Shown in pieces: positions 29,702-40,170 of a DNA stretch of 64,000 nt. The notes beneath the pieces were generated by a model. The model was not told the DNA's origin. It saw nothing but the letters and a program-made list of their open reading frames with translations, and ran no database searches. The position numbers and the translations under genes were made by a program. The stretch covers positions 1 to 64,000 of the forward strand of contig NZ_JANUGW010000028.1 of NCBI RefSeq assembly GCF_024753285.1. Reading direction: 5' to 3'. Position 1 is the first letter of the stretch. Every line of letters begins with the position of its first letter. This DNA is from Massilia pinisoli. Lineage in GTDB: Bacteria > Pseudomonadota > Gammaproteobacteria > Burkholderiales > Burkholderiaceae_D.

Positions 29702-30009
29702 TGTCTCTCCTTATCGTTTTTATTGGACTCGACGATTGTGTCACATTCGTATGGACAGACGATGCCATTTCGGCAAAATGGACATGGCGTTCACGAAAAA
29801 TGCCTCCTTGCCAAATCATTGCTTGGCTGCCTGATAAGAAACAAAACTTCCTGCTCGCGGAGTGTTGGGAAAACGCGCCAGAGTGTGAGTATTTGTTAGT
29901 TTTGCGCTTCGAATTATTGCTGCACATCAATTAATATGGAGTTGACCCGACACGACAATGCAGCGTGCGGGCGCCCTTCCCGACTCTCTCCACTTCTCAG
30001 GAGACCACT
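29702..30009. other. Divergent promoter region, VOC gene / second chemoreceptor
   Basis: This 308-base gap is richer in A and T than its surroundings and must contain the promoters of both flanking genes. No clear -35/-10 pair, terminator or RNA gene was recognised. A 77-codon plus-strand frame in it has no family features. An AGGAG Shine-Dalgarno precedes the receptor start. Confidence 0.5.
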
Positions 30010-31800
30010 ATGTTCCAGCAAATGAAAGTCGGTACCCGACTCACTCTTGGCTTCCTGACCGTTGTCATGCTTGGCGCAATCGTCGCCGGCATCGCGATCT
30101 ACAACTTGGCGCAAATGAACGAGCGCGCCAAGCTCATGTACCAACGCGAATTTTTGGGCATCTCTTACGTCAAGGATGCAAACCTCGGCCTCGTCTACAT
30201 GGGCCGTGCGCTGCGCGGCGCCATGCTGGCGTCGAGCGACGAACAGCGCGACAAGATGCTGACCAGCGTCGACAAATTCAAGCGGATGATGCTGGAGAAC
30301 CTCGACAAGGCCCGTCCGCTGTTCTACACGGACGACGGCAAGCGCACATTAGTCGAAGCCGACACGCAGGCACGCGAATTCGACGACCTGGCCGCCGAAC
30401 TGATCAAGCGCTTGAAGGCAGAACCGCTGGAACAGCGGCGCGACTCCGTCGATTACCTGTTCAACACGTTCCTGCCGAAGGCGCAAGCGGTCGACGACAA
30501 GATGATGGCGCTGGCCAAATTCAAGGAACAACGTGCCGAGGAGATCAATGCGTACAACAAGGGCGAGTACGAAAACAGCCGCGCCACGCTGCTCGTGCTC
30601 GTCGTTCTCAGCGCCCTGGCCGGCACCGGCTTCGGCGTGCTGATCACCCGTCGTCTCACGCGCCAGCTGGGCGGCGAACCGGCGTATGCGGCCGAAATCG
30701 CGGGCCTCATCGCCGACGGCGACCTGAGCACGGAAGTGCAGCTGCGCGCCAGCGACGAGACGAGCCTGCTGTTCGCGATGAAATCCATGCGCGACCGGCT
30801 CGCACGCATCGTCAGCGAAGTGCGCCAGGGCACGGATGCCATCGCGTCGGCCTCCGGCGAAATCGCGAGCGGTAACCTGGACCTGTCGTCGCGCACGGAA
30901 CAACAAGCCAGCTCGCTCGAGGAGACGGCATCGTCGATGGAAGAGCTGACGTCGACCGTGAAGCAGAACGCCGACAACGCGCGCCAGGCCAATATGCTGG
31001 CACAGACGGCCTCGACCGTGGCAGGACAAGGCGGCGACGTCGTCGCGCAGGTCGTGCAGACGATGGGCTCGATCAACGACTCGTCGAAGAAGATCGTGGA
31101 CATCATCACCGTCATCGACGGCATCGCCTTCCAGACAAATATCCTCGCACTGAATGCGGCCGTCGAGGCGGCGCGCGCCGGCGAACAGGGACGCGGCTTT
31201 GCCGTCGTCGCGGGCGAAGTGCGCACGCTGGCCCAGCGCTCCGCAGCCGCGGCGAAAGAGATCAAGGCGCTGATCGGCGACTCCGTCGAGAAGGTCGCCA
31301 CCGGCACCCGGCTCGTCGACAAGGCCGGCAGCACGATGCACGAGGTCGTCGAGAGCATCCAGCACGTGACGGACATCATGGCCGAGATCAGCGCCGCCAG
31401 CCAGGAACAGACGAGCGGCATCGAGCAGATCAACCAGGCCATCAGCCAGATGGACAACGTCACGCAGCAGAACGCCGGCCTCGTCGAGGAAGCGGCGGCC
31501 GCATCGGAAGCGCTGCAGAACCAGGCGGCCAAGCTGGCGGAATTGGTCAGCATCTTCCACATCGACGACCGCGGCGTCGGCGCTGCACCGTCGGCGCCGC
31601 CCGCTCCGCCCATGCCGCCTGCGCCCACGCGCGCCAAGGCGCCCGCACCCGCGGCGCACACCACACCCGCCCGTGCCACGCTCGCCGCGCCGGCCGCGAA
31701 ACCGACCCTCGTGAAGCCCGTCATCAAGCCCGCCGTGAAGGCCGTCCCCGCGAAGCCCGTCCCCGCCAAAGCGGCCGCGGACGAGTGGGAAGAGTTCTGA
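30010..31800 (+). CDS. Methyl-accepting chemotaxis protein (paralogue 2)
   Basis: A 596-residue chemoreceptor with the same architecture as the one at 24153-25883. It has TM1 at about 11-33, a helical periplasmic sensor, TM2 at about 190-213, HAMP, and a signalling coiled coil with the DGIAFQTNILALNAAVEAARAGEQ tip. The tail is longer and rich in Ala/Pro/Lys repeats, ending DEWEEF, a probable CheR/CheB tether. The start is the ATG at 30010 with AGGAG; 15 codons upstream in frame are not needed. It ends at a strong terminator. The ligand is unknown. Confidence 0.93.
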   Translation: MFQQMKVGTRLTLGFLTVVMLGAIVAGIAIYNLAQMNERAKLMYQREFLGISYVKDANLGLVYMGRALRGAMLASSDEQRDKMLTSVDKFKRMMLENLDKARPLFYTDDGKRTLVEADTQAREFDDLAAELIKRLKAEPLEQRRDSVDYLFNTFLPKAQAVDDKMMALAKFKEQRAEEINAYNKGEYENSRATLLVLVVLSALAGTGFGVLITRRLTRQLGGEPAYAAEIAGLIADGDLSTEVQLRASDETSLLFAMKSMRDRLARIVSEVRQGTDAIASASGEIASGNLDLSSRTEQQASSLEETASSMEELTSTVKQNADNARQANMLAQTASTVAGQGGDVVAQVVQTMGSINDSSKKIVDIITVIDGIAFQTNILALNAAVEAARAGEQGRGFAVVAGEVRTLAQRSAAAAKEIKALIGDSVEKVATGTRLVDKAGSTMHEVVESIQHVTDIMAEISAASQEQTSGIEQINQAISQMDNVTQQNAGLVEEAAAASEALQNQAAKLAELVSIFHIDDRGVGAAPSAPPAPPMPPAPTRAKAPAPAAHTTPARATLAAPAAKPTLVKPVIKPAVKAVPAKPVPAKAAADEWEEF

Positions 31801-31827
31801 ACGTTCCGCCCGAGTCACGCCGTCCAC

Positions 31828-31859
31828 AACGCCCCCGCCCAGCCGGGGGCGTTCTTTTT
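31828..31859 (+). terminator. Terminator of the second chemoreceptor gene
   Basis: A 10-bp stem (31828-31837 with 31844-31853) with a six-base loop is followed by CTTTTT, 28 bases after the stop. Confidence 0.88.
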
Positions 31860-31983
31860 CCGGCGCCGGGCTGCCGCGTCCTTGCATTCCCCAACACCTT
31901 TTTCACGTGGTAAATTGCTTCCTTTCACCGGCCGAGCCGACCCGGCAGGCCGCGTATTCACAAGCCACAAGCGAGAGGACGGA

Positions 31984-34041
31984 ATGAAATTAGGTATGCT
32001 GGCGCTGGCCGCAACCATGGCGGGCACGACGCTCGGCGCGGTCGCCGCACCGCGCGGATTCACGGTCGAAGATCTGGTGACGATGGAACGGGTGGGCAGC
32101 CCGGCGGTGTCGCCGGACGGGAGCCGCGTCGCCTACACGGTGCGCACGACCGACATGGGCAAGAACCGCGGTCACACCGACGTGTACGTCGTCGACCTGC
32201 GCGCCGCGAACCCGACCCCGCAACGGCTGACGTCGGACGCGGCCAGCAGCACGGATCCCGAGTGGTCGCCGAATGGTGACGCAATTTATTTTCTGTCGTC
32301 GCGCTCCGGTTCCGGCCAGGTGTGGCGCGTACCGGCGGTGGGCGGCGACGCGGTCCGCGTGACCGACTTGCCGCTCGACGTGGACGCATTCCGCGTGGCG
32401 CCGACCGGCGACCGCATGCTGCTCAGCATGGCCGTGTTCCGCGACTGCGCCGATCTCGCCTGCACAAAGGCGCGCCTGGACGCGAAAGAGAAGGACAAGG
32501 CCAGCGGCAAGATCTATGACCGCCTGTTCGTGCGCCATTGGGACACGTGGTCGGACGGCCGCAACAACGTGCTGTACGCGGCCCCGCTGGATGCGTCCGG
32601 CCGCGTGAACGGCGCGCCCATCAGCCTGTCGGGTTCGCTCGACGGCGACGTCCCGTCGAAACCGTTCGGCGACCGCGAGGAATTCCGCTTCAGCCCGGAC
32701 GGCAAGACCGTCGTGTTCGCCGCCCGCATCGCGGGCAAGACCGAGGCGTGGTCCACCAACTTCGACCTGTATGCGGTCCCGGCCGCTGGCGGCACGCCGC
32801 GCAACCTGACGGCCGACAACCACGCCTGGGACACGAAGGGCGTGTTCTCGCCGGACGGCCGCACGCTCGCGTATCTCGCAATGTCGCGCCCGGGCTTCGA
32901 GGCCGACCGCTACCACATCGTGCTGCTCGACCTCGCCAGCGGCAAGAAGCGCAACGTGGCCGAAAGCTGGGACCGCTCGCCGGGCGGCCTGCAGTGGACG
33001 GCCGACGGCAAGACGCTCGTCGCGGACGCCGAGGACGTCGGCCAGCACCGCCTGTTCGCCATCGACGTGGCCAGCGACAAGGTGTCGCCGCTGACCGACA
33101 AGGGGTCGATCGGCGGCTTCGACGTGCGAGGCAACACGGTCGCCTACACGCAAACGAATCTCGCCTCCGGCGCGCAGCTGTTCGGCATGCGCCTCGGTGC
33201 GGACAAGCCCGTGCAGCTGACGCACGTGAACGAAGCCAAACTGGCCGATGTCCGCTGGGGCGAGTATGAGCAGTTCTCGTTCAAGGGCGCGAACGGCGAC
33301 ACGGTCTATGGCCACGTGATGAAGCCGTGGAATTACGAGCCCGGCAAATCGTACCCGATCGCCTTCCTCGTGCACGGCGGCCCGCAAGGCAGCTTCGGCA
33401 ACGGCTGGAGCTACCGCTGGAATCCGCAGGTGTACGCCGGCGCAGGCTACGCAACCGTCTTCATCGACTTCCACGGCTCGACCGGCTACGGCCAGACGTT
33501 CACGGACGCCATCAGCGGCGACTGGGGCGGCAAGCCGCTCGAAGACTTGAAAAAGGGCCTGGCCGCGGCCGTGGCGAAATATTCCTGGATGGACCGCTCG
33601 CATGCGTGCGCGCTGGGCGCGTCGTATGGCGGCTACATGATGAACTGGATCGAGGGTAACTGGCCGGACGGTTTCAAATGCATCGTCAACCACGACGGCG
33701 TGTTCGACACGCGCGGCATGGCCTATTCGACCGAGGAACAATGGTTCACGGACTGGGAAAACGGCGGCCCGTACTTCACCGTCCCGGAAAAGCATGAGCG
33801 CTTCAACCCCGTACTGCACGTGAACAAGTGGAAGACGCCGATGCTCGTCGTGCAGGGCGACCTCGATTTCCGCATCCCGACGGCGCAGGGCCTGTCCACG
33901 TTCACGGCGCTGCAACGCCGCGGCATCGAGAGCAAGCTGCTCGTGTTCCCGGACGAGAACCACTGGGTGCTGAAGCCGGCCAACTCCCTGCTGTGGCATC
34001 ACACCATCATCGGATGGCTCGACCAGCACCTGAAACAGTAA
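31984..34041 (+). CDS. Exported S9-family peptidase (prolyl oligopeptidase type)
   Basis: A 685-residue serine peptidase related to dipeptidyl/acylaminoacyl peptidases. A short signal peptide (cleaved near AVAAP, residue 22) is followed by a seven-bladed beta-propeller region with repeated SPDG motifs (for example VSPDGSRVAYT, FSPDGRTLAYL). The alpha/beta-hydrolase domain starts near residue 440. It has LVHGGPQGSFG, the nucleophile CALGASYGGYMMNW, VQGDLDFRIP with the Asp, and the His in PDENHWVLKP. The start has GAGAGGACGG upstream. Likely role is peptide digestion in the periplasm. Confidence 0.9.
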   Translation: MKLGMLALAATMAGTTLGAVAAPRGFTVEDLVTMERVGSPAVSPDGSRVAYTVRTTDMGKNRGHTDVYVVDLRAANPTPQRLTSDAASSTDPEWSPNGDAIYFLSSRSGSGQVWRVPAVGGDAVRVTDLPLDVDAFRVAPTGDRMLLSMAVFRDCADLACTKARLDAKEKDKASGKIYDRLFVRHWDTWSDGRNNVLYAAPLDASGRVNGAPISLSGSLDGDVPSKPFGDREEFRFSPDGKTVVFAARIAGKTEAWSTNFDLYAVPAAGGTPRNLTADNHAWDTKGVFSPDGRTLAYLAMSRPGFEADRYHIVLLDLASGKKRNVAESWDRSPGGLQWTADGKTLVADAEDVGQHRLFAIDVASDKVSPLTDKGSIGGFDVRGNTVAYTQTNLASGAQLFGMRLGADKPVQLTHVNEAKLADVRWGEYEQFSFKGANGDTVYGHVMKPWNYEPGKSYPIAFLVHGGPQGSFGNGWSYRWNPQVYAGAGYATVFIDFHGSTGYGQTFTDAISGDWGGKPLEDLKKGLAAAVAKYSWMDRSHACALGASYGGYMMNWIEGNWPDGFKCIVNHDGVFDTRGMAYSTEEQWFTDWENGGPYFTVPEKHERFNPVLHVNKWKTPMLVVQGDLDFRIPTAQGLSTFTALQRRGIESKLLVFPDENHWVLKPANSLLWHHTIIGWLDQHLKQ

Positions 34042-34128
34042 ATACGAACCTCCGCAGTCGCTCGTGGTGCTACTATTGCTGTGTCACAAGATCGTGAACT
34101 CGGTCTTGAGCACGGTTAAAGGAGCACC

Positions 34129-34845
34129 ATGAGCGAGCCGCAAACGGAACACGAACTCAAGCCCCAGGAATTCGAATTCGAATCGATGCACCTGCAGGTG
34201 GGCGTACGCCTGCAATTCATCACGCACCGGACCTTGAAGCCCGTCCAGCATTTCTCGACGCTGATCGGCTGGCTGAAAGACGAATACCTGATCGTCAAGA
34301 TCCCGATGGACAATGGCGCGCCGATCGCACTCGTCGAAGGCGAGCGCGTGACGATGCGCGTGTTCTCCGGCATCCATGTGTGCTCGTTCGCGTGCACCGT
34401 CGAACGCATATTCAACCGACCCGTGCTGTATGCCCACCTCTCGTTCCCGCGCTCGATCCAGGGTACGAGCCTGCGGACGGCGATCCGGGTCAAGGTCGAC
34501 ATCCCGGCGAAGATCGTCCCGGTGAATGGAACCGTCCCCGCCGCCGACTGCGTGTTGACGAACCTGAGCGTGAACGGCGCGCGCATCGAATCGCAGAAGA
34601 GCCTGCCTCAGGACGAGGACGAATTCGACCTGGAATTCGTCCTGCTCGCGCCGCCCAACAATCAGGAAGTGCGTGTCCGTACACGGTCGACCGTGCGCAA
34701 TATCAGCGCGCTTTCCACGGGAACGGAACAGGCCGAAGGCTTTGCCTATGGCGTGCAGTTCTCGGGCCTCAATCCGGCGCACTACACGTTGCTGCAGAAC
34801 CTGACGTATGAGGCGTTGCTGGCGGATCGGCAGAAGATCGTCTGA
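34129..34845 (+). CDS. PilZ-domain c-di-GMP receptor (YcgR-like)
   Basis: A 238-residue soluble protein in two parts. Residues about 20-110 resemble the YcgR N-terminal domain (GVRLQFITHR, VQHFSTLIGWLKDEYLIVKIP). Residues about 117-230 form a PilZ domain with the RTAIRVKVDIPAKI arginine pair (RxxxR) and NLSVNGARIES (the D/NxSxxG loop) that bind c-di-GMP. YcgR slows flagella; with type IV pilus genes downstream, a pilus or motility role is equally possible. It is convergent with the pilin-ligase gene, its stop abutting that gene's stop. Confidence 0.87.
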   Translation: MSEPQTEHELKPQEFEFESMHLQVGVRLQFITHRTLKPVQHFSTLIGWLKDEYLIVKIPMDNGAPIALVEGERVTMRVFSGIHVCSFACTVERIFNRPVLYAHLSFPRSIQGTSLRTAIRVKVDIPAKIVPVNGTVPAADCVLTNLSVNGARIESQKSLPQDEDEFDLEFVLLAPPNNQEVRVRTRSTVRNISALSTGTEQAEGFAYGVQFSGLNPAHYTLLQNLTYEALLADRQKIV

Positions 34846-36312
34846 TCAAAAGTGGCCGGCTTTCCACAGGCGCGGCCATTGGTCACCGTTGTTGAGCGCC
34901 TGCTGGGCCGGCGTCAGTTCCTCGTTGCGCAGCTTCGCCAGCGCTTCCGGCCATGCGCCCGCAATCACGCCGGCCATCGCTGCGACGATGCATGCCATGC
35001 CCGCCAGGCGCCAGGCGCCGCTCGGCGCTGCCATTGGCATTGCCGGGATAACGGACCGCTGCCACCCGATCGCACAGCCGAGATACAACGCGACGGCCAG
35101 CTGGCTCTGCGGCATCACGAAGACGCCGGACACGAGGCCGTCGACGAGGATCGCTATAGCGCCTGTCACCAGTGCCGAAAAAATTGCCTGGCCGGGGGCA
35201 TCGTCACGGCCGACGCGCGCGCCGGCCCGCAACAGGCCACGTACACCGGACGCGACAGCGATCAGCAGGCACAACAACGCCGGCACGCCCCATTCGGCGG
35301 CAACCTGCAGCACCCAGTCGTGCGGATGGGCGCCATTATTCCGCAGCTCGCTGTAATGCGCAAAATGCAGCGGGCCCGCGCCGAGCCACGGGTGCACTGC
35401 AATCAACTGGCTGGCTAGATGCCAGAGTGGCCAGCGCCCCGATGTCGGATCTGTGGCTGTGCGCTCGACCGCAACCGAAAGGGAGTGCATGCCTTGGACA
35501 CCGATCAGCGCAGGCACTAAGGCCAGGAACAGGAAATACGCGAGCACACCGAATGTGGCCGTCAGTATGACCGACCGCAAGTACGGCCACGCGCGCTTCC
35601 GCGCCAGCAAGGCAACGGCAACGCAGCCGACCGCCATGCCCAGCAACGTGCCGCGGCCCATGGTCGCGAACAGTGCCATCCACCAGTACGTCGTCACGAC
35701 CAGCCAAAACCATCGGAGTTTCGACACCTTCGGCGTCAAGCAGCACAAAAGAATGAGTAAAGGCAGGGTCGACGTCTGCGCGTGATTGAAAAAGCGGATG
35801 TTGCTGAAGTTCGTCGTGAAGTCGTCGAGCGCCAGCGGAATGCCGAGGCTGAGCCCGGCGGCGTAGGCAACGATGAACAGGAAAACGTAGGGCGCGCAGG
35901 CGAGTGCAAGTGCGCGGATGGCAGACAGGAACGACGCCTGGCCGTTGCGGGCGATCTCCTCGGCGATGGCGGAGGCCAGCACATATAGCAGAAAGAAATT
36001 CGCCACCTCGAACAGGGCGAAGCGCGGCGCAAATGCCAGCGCAGCACTGACGATGCCGAGAACGAAGAACGCCGCCAGCGCGATGCCGGCGCTACCGCGA
36101 AACGCACCTGGCAACGTTCCGCCTCGATGCAGCAGGATGAAAGCGCCGCCGAACAACACTGTGCCGATCTCGACGAGACGCTGATGATCGTGCCCCGCCA
36201 CCATCATGAAGTTGGCGAATATGGCCACACACAGCAGCGTCGCAAAACGCGCGTGCTGGCGCACTTGCACGCTGAAGCCGTTCATCGGTGGATGGGTTTC
36301 TGTCGTCAGCAC
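34846..36312 (-). CDS. O-antigen-ligase-like membrane protein (candidate pilin glycosyl-ligase)
   Basis: A 488-residue polytopic membrane protein with about ten to twelve hydrophobic segments. It has the periplasmic-loop Wzy_C/WaaL signature around HPWLGAGPLHFAHYSELRNNGAHPHDWVLQVAAEWG, with the conserved His. Proteins of this family encoded directly after a type IV pilin (TfpO/PilO of Pseudomonas, PglL-like) attach sugars to the pilin; that function is inferred from position. The start is a GTG at 36312 with GAGG upstream, or an ATG at 36285. It begins just after the pilA terminator, so readthrough or a weak own promoter would express it. Confidence 0.8.
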   Translation of the reverse strand: MLTTETHPPMNGFSVQVRQHARFATLLCVAIFANFMMVAGHDHQRLVEIGTVLFGGAFILLHRGGTLPGAFRGSAGIALAAFFVLGIVSAALAFAPRFALFEVANFFLLYVLASAIAEEIARNGQASFLSAIRALALACAPYVFLFIVAYAAGLSLGIPLALDDFTTNFSNIRFFNHAQTSTLPLLILLCCLTPKVSKLRWFWLVVTTYWWMALFATMGRGTLLGMAVGCVAVALLARKRAWPYLRSVILTATFGVLAYFLFLALVPALIGVQGMHSLSVAVERTATDPTSGRWPLWHLASQLIAVHPWLGAGPLHFAHYSELRNNGAHPHDWVLQVAAEWGVPALLCLLIAVASGVRGLLRAGARVGRDDAPGQAIFSALVTGAIAILVDGLVSGVFVMPQSQLAVALYLGCAIGWQRSVIPAMPMAAPSGAWRLAGMACIVAAMAGVIAGAWPEALAKLRNEELTPAQQALNNGDQWPRLWKAGHF

Positions 36313-36336
36313 GCTCGACCTCGTTCGATCAGCTAA

Positions 36337-36367
36337 TAAAAAAGCCGCCCAGCTTACACTGGGCGGC
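36337..36367 (-). terminator. Terminator of pilA
   Basis: On the minus strand GCCGCCCAG and CTGGGCGGC pair around six bases, followed by TTTTTTATT, 34 bases after the pilA stop. Confidence 0.9.
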
Positions 36368-36400
36368 CGTTTGACGCTACGTCCGTTGGATCAGGACAGA

Positions 36401-36838
36401 TTAGCTACCGGTGCAGCTCGTGCCAGCGATCTTCGGAATGTCGGCAGCGGCCAGGTTCGATTTGCACGACCACGAACCGTCGGTGCCGCGGGTCAGCGTG
36501 ATCTGCATGCCGTTGACGGTAGCCGGACCACCTTGGATCAGGCAGGTCAGGTTGTCGGCGCCAGCGCCGAATTTGCAGTTGGTCGTCGGGTTCGCTGCGG
36601 CTGCCAGACCAACTTGTTCCGGTGCCGAAATCGTTGCGCCCTCAGTCAGTTGGACATCGAAGCCGGTCTTACCAGCCGACACTTCAGCCAGTGCAGCCGT
36701 GAACTTCGACTTGGCGACGTAGTTCTGGTACGCCGGGATGGCCACAGCGGCCAGGATGCCGATAATCGCGACAACGATCATCAGTTCGATCAGGGTGAAG
36801 CCGGCTTGGGCTTTCTTGACGATTTTCGGTGCTTTCAT
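36401..36838 (-). CDS. pilA: Type IV major pilin
   Basis: A 145-residue type IVa prepilin, the subunit of the pilus fibre used in twitching, attachment and DNA uptake. The leader [13 protein letters not shown] is cut before Phe14, giving [21 protein letters not shown] with Glu at mature position 5. The C-terminal disulfide loop is C125 to C142 (WSCKSN...GTSC). The ATG at 36838 has GGAGAG upstream; the long in-frame extension to 37138 covers the promoter and is rejected. Expression is from a sigma-54 promoter, and a ligase-like gene follows. Confidence 0.95.
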   Translation of the reverse strand: MKAPKIVKKAQAGFTLIELMIVVAIIGILAAVAIPAYQNYVAKSKFTAALAEVSAGKTGFDVQLTEGATISAPEQVGLAAAANPTTNCKFGAGADNLTCLIQGGPATVNGMQITLTRGTDGSWSCKSNLAAADIPKIAGTSCTGS

Positions 36839-36916
36839 GATGTCTCTCCAGGTTGGTACTGCAAAATTTAAAGGGCTGTTTCGTATCCGGTACTGCTTGC
36901 TTCTGCCCTTTCCTAT

Positions 36917-36933
36917 ATGCAACCGGCGTGCCA
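36917..36933 (-). promoter_or_regulatory. Sigma-54 (RpoN) promoter of pilA
   Basis: On the minus strand TGGCACGCCGGTTGCAT matches TGGCACG-N4-TTGCA fully. The predicted start is near 36907, about 70 bases before the pilA ATG. Sigma-54 with the PilS-PilR system is the known pilA control in other bacteria. Confidence 0.8.
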
Positions 36934-37008
36934 GGTCATTTCCACACGGAATCGTTATCGCCGTGCTAACAAATTGTGGTTTTTGGTGTATTTTTGGCCT
37001 TATTGCCT

Positions 37009-37082
37009 GACAATTTTTGTCACCGAACTTGGCGAAAATTGTCGGTTGGACGAATTTTGTTGAGCTATGACAAAAAATTGTC
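37009..37082. promoter_or_regulatory. Candidate enhancer sites upstream of pilA
   Basis: Two palindromes, GACAA-N3-TTGTC (37009-37021) and GACAA-N4-TTGTC (37069-37082), lie about 100 and 165 bases upstream of the predicted pilA start. Their centres are about 60 bases (six helical turns) apart. A half site (AAAATTGTCGG) lies at 37035-37045. This distance suits a sigma-54 activator such as PilR. Confidence 0.55.
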
Positions 37083-37104
37083 GCCCCGTCGTGCCAGCTG
37101 GACG

Positions 37105-37134
37105 AAAAAAAACGGGACGCCGCAGCGTCCCGTT
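37105..37134 (-). terminator. Terminator of sucCD
   Basis: AACGGGACGC (37111-37120) pairs with GCGTCCCGTT (37125-37134). On the minus strand the stem is followed by a run of T (37105-37112), 24 bases after the sucD stop. Confidence 0.9.
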
Positions 37135-37157
37135 TCATTGGATGCGAATCCGGAGGA

Positions 37158-38039
37158 TTACAGCATCGCCTTCAGCAGACGAGCCATTTCCGACGGGTTC
37201 TTGGTAACCGTGATACCGCAGGCTTCCATGATTTCCAGCTTGGCTTGTGCCGTGTCGGCACCGCCCGAGATCAGCGCGCCGGCGTGGCCCATGCGCTTGC
37301 CCGGCGGCGCGGTGACGCCGGCGATGAAGCCGACGACCGGCTTCTTCATGTTGTCCTTGATCCAATACGCGGCGTTCGCCTCGTCCGGGCCGCCGATCTC
37401 GCCGATCATGATGACGGCGTCCGTGTCCGGATCGTCGTTGAACATCTTCATCACGTCGATGTGCTTCAGACCGTTGATCGGGTCGCCGCCGATGCCGACT
37501 GCCGACGACTGGCCCAGGCCCAGCGCGGTCAGCTGGCCGACGGCTTCATACGTCAGCGTGCCCGAACGCGACACGACGCCGATGCGGCCCTTGCGGTGGA
37601 TGTGACCCGGCATGATGCCGATCTTGATCTCGTCCGGGGTGATCAGGCCCGGGCAGTTCGGGCCCAGCAGCAGGGTCTTCGAACCGGCCTTGGCCATGCG
37701 GTCCTTGACTTCCATCATGTCACGGACGGGGATGCCTTCCGTGATGCAGATTGCCAGGTCCAGCTCGGCTTCCACGGCTTCCCAGATGGCGGCGGCGGCG
37801 CCTGCCGGCGGGACGTAGATCACGGAGACGGTGGCGCCCGTTTCCTGCTTGGCTTCCTTGACGCTCGCGAAGATGGGGATGCCTTCGAAGTCTTCACCGG
37901 CTTTCTTCGGGTTCACGCCTGCCACGAAGGCTTCACGGCCGTTCGCGTAGTCGCGGCACATGCGCGTGTGGAATTGGCCGGTCTTGCCGGTGATGCCTTG
38001 GGTGATGACTTTGGTGTCTTTGTTAATCAGAATCGACAT
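37158..38039 (-). CDS. sucD: Succinyl-CoA synthetase, alpha subunit
   Basis: This subunit binds CoA and carries the phosphohistidine in the TCA step succinyl-CoA to succinate. The 293-residue protein has the CoA-binding [26 protein letters not shown], the [10 protein letters not shown] block, [26 protein letters not shown] and the phospho-His segment [14 protein letters not shown]. The start has AAGGA. It is 17 bases downstream of sucC and ends at a strong terminator. Confidence 0.97.
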   Translation of the reverse strand: MSILINKDTKVITQGITGKTGQFHTRMCRDYANGREAFVAGVNPKKAGEDFEGIPIFASVKEAKQETGATVSVIYVPPAGAAAAIWEAVEAELDLAICITEGIPVRDMMEVKDRMAKAGSKTLLLGPNCPGLITPDEIKIGIMPGHIHRKGRIGVVSRSGTLTYEAVGQLTALGLGQSSAVGIGGDPINGLKHIDVMKMFNDDPDTDAVIMIGEIGGPDEANAAYWIKDNMKKPVVGFIAGVTAPPGKRMGHAGALISGGADTAQAKLEIMEACGITVTKNPSEMARLLKAML

Positions 38040-38056
38040 TTTATTTCCTTCGCGAA

Positions 38057-39226
<1,170 letters not shown>

Positions 39227-39309
39227 GCTGGCTTCCCTTCTTCTGTTACTGATGTAGTTTAGAAATGCGGTTTAAATTGCGACAAACCCGGAGTCTACTC
39301 CGGACAACA

Positions 39310-39867
39310 CTACCCCGGCACCGCCTTGAGAGCCCAGCGCGGATAGTAGGTTTCGACGGCAGGGCCATCGAGACGCAGCGCGTGGCAGCGGTCCAGTTCA
39401 TAAGGCCGTTCGGTCGAGGTCTCGGCCGAGCGGTTGGCCATCGCGTCATCGGCGAAGGCCTGGATTGCCGCGGTGGGCAGGACTTGCGCGAGTTCGGTCA
39501 GGTGGGTGCAGCCGAGGACCCCGGACAGGCGATCTTTCAGATGCAATCGGAAATGTTTCAGCAGCGATAAGCCAATGAGCTTTTTGTAGGCAGGGCCGAT
39601 GGTGTCGCAATAACCGGGATAGGGGACTGCATCGGACGCCGCTTCGGCGTCGACGATGGTCATGTCGCGGTCGATGGTCACGCGCAGCTTGAGTTCGTGC
39701 ACCGGCAGGCCGGCCGGACGGGGGCCGGAAGGCAGGGCAATGTCGTGCGTCTTGGTGTCGCGGATGCAGGCGTCGAGGTCCCACAGGCCATCGTCGCGCG
39801 CGAACACGTCGACAGTGATGGCGCGCGTGTGCCGAGGCTTACGCGGAGCGGGTGGAGACAGGGGCAT
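39310..39867 (-). CDS. DUF2889 domain protein
   Basis: A 185-residue soluble protein of unknown function. It has the family opening RKPRHTRAITVDVFARDDGLWDLDACIRDTKTHDI, HELKLRVTIDRDMTIVDAEA and LKDRLSGVLGCTHLTEL with a conserved Cys-Thr-His. The start at 39867 fits the family; the longer frame to 40023 adds a poorly conserved, Arg/Cys-rich stretch. It lies upstream of sucCD on the same strand, 83 bases from sucC reading the opposite order, and has no evident partner. Confidence 0.8.
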   Translation of the reverse strand: MPLSPPAPRKPRHTRAITVDVFARDDGLWDLDACIRDTKTHDIALPSGPRPAGLPVHELKLRVTIDRDMTIVDAEAASDAVPYPGYCDTIGPAYKKLIGLSLLKHFRLHLKDRLSGVLGCTHLTELAQVLPTAAIQAFADDAMANRSAETSTERPYELDRCHALRLDGPAVETYYPRWALKAVPG

Positions 39868-40170
39868 AAACACCAATGCCGGAATGCGGCGAAAAAATTT
39901 GCAGCCGTTGTGCCTGATGCACGTTGCCGCAGCTTCTACGGCAACAACCGCTCTTGCGGCGCTGCTTAAACCATGAAAGTTTAGCACAGGGTGCCGGGCT
40001 GTGCACCGAAACCTCGGCGACACAAGGGGTTTTTGAAGGGAAGATCGGGGGAGATGTTGCTAAGTTGTGATGGCGAAACCGCAAGCTTGCGTGCATCGCC
40101 ACGTCACCGGACTGTCATAAACAACACAGCAGTCGGTCATTCACAATGATGAGATCAGTGGACTGGCGGA
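39868..40170. other. Intergenic region between recX and the DUF2889 gene
   Basis: This 303-base gap lies downstream of recX and upstream of DUF2889 on the minus strand. The only structure seen is an imperfect hairpin at 40071-40101 (TGGCGA/TCGCCA flanks around the palindrome GCAAGCTTGC) without a T run. No gene was recognised. Confidence 0.5.

Noticed and set aside
29701-29934. 77-codon plus-strand frame before the second chemoreceptor
   Set aside because: Composition is unlike the coding genes here and no motif or ribosome site was seen.
36839-37138. In-frame N-terminal extension of the pilin
   Set aside because: It would place 100 residues before the prepilin leader and covers the sigma-54 promoter, enhancer palindromes and sucCD terminator.
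40071-40101. Hairpin after recX as a terminator
   Set aside because: The stem is imperfect and has no T run; recorded only as a structure in the gap.
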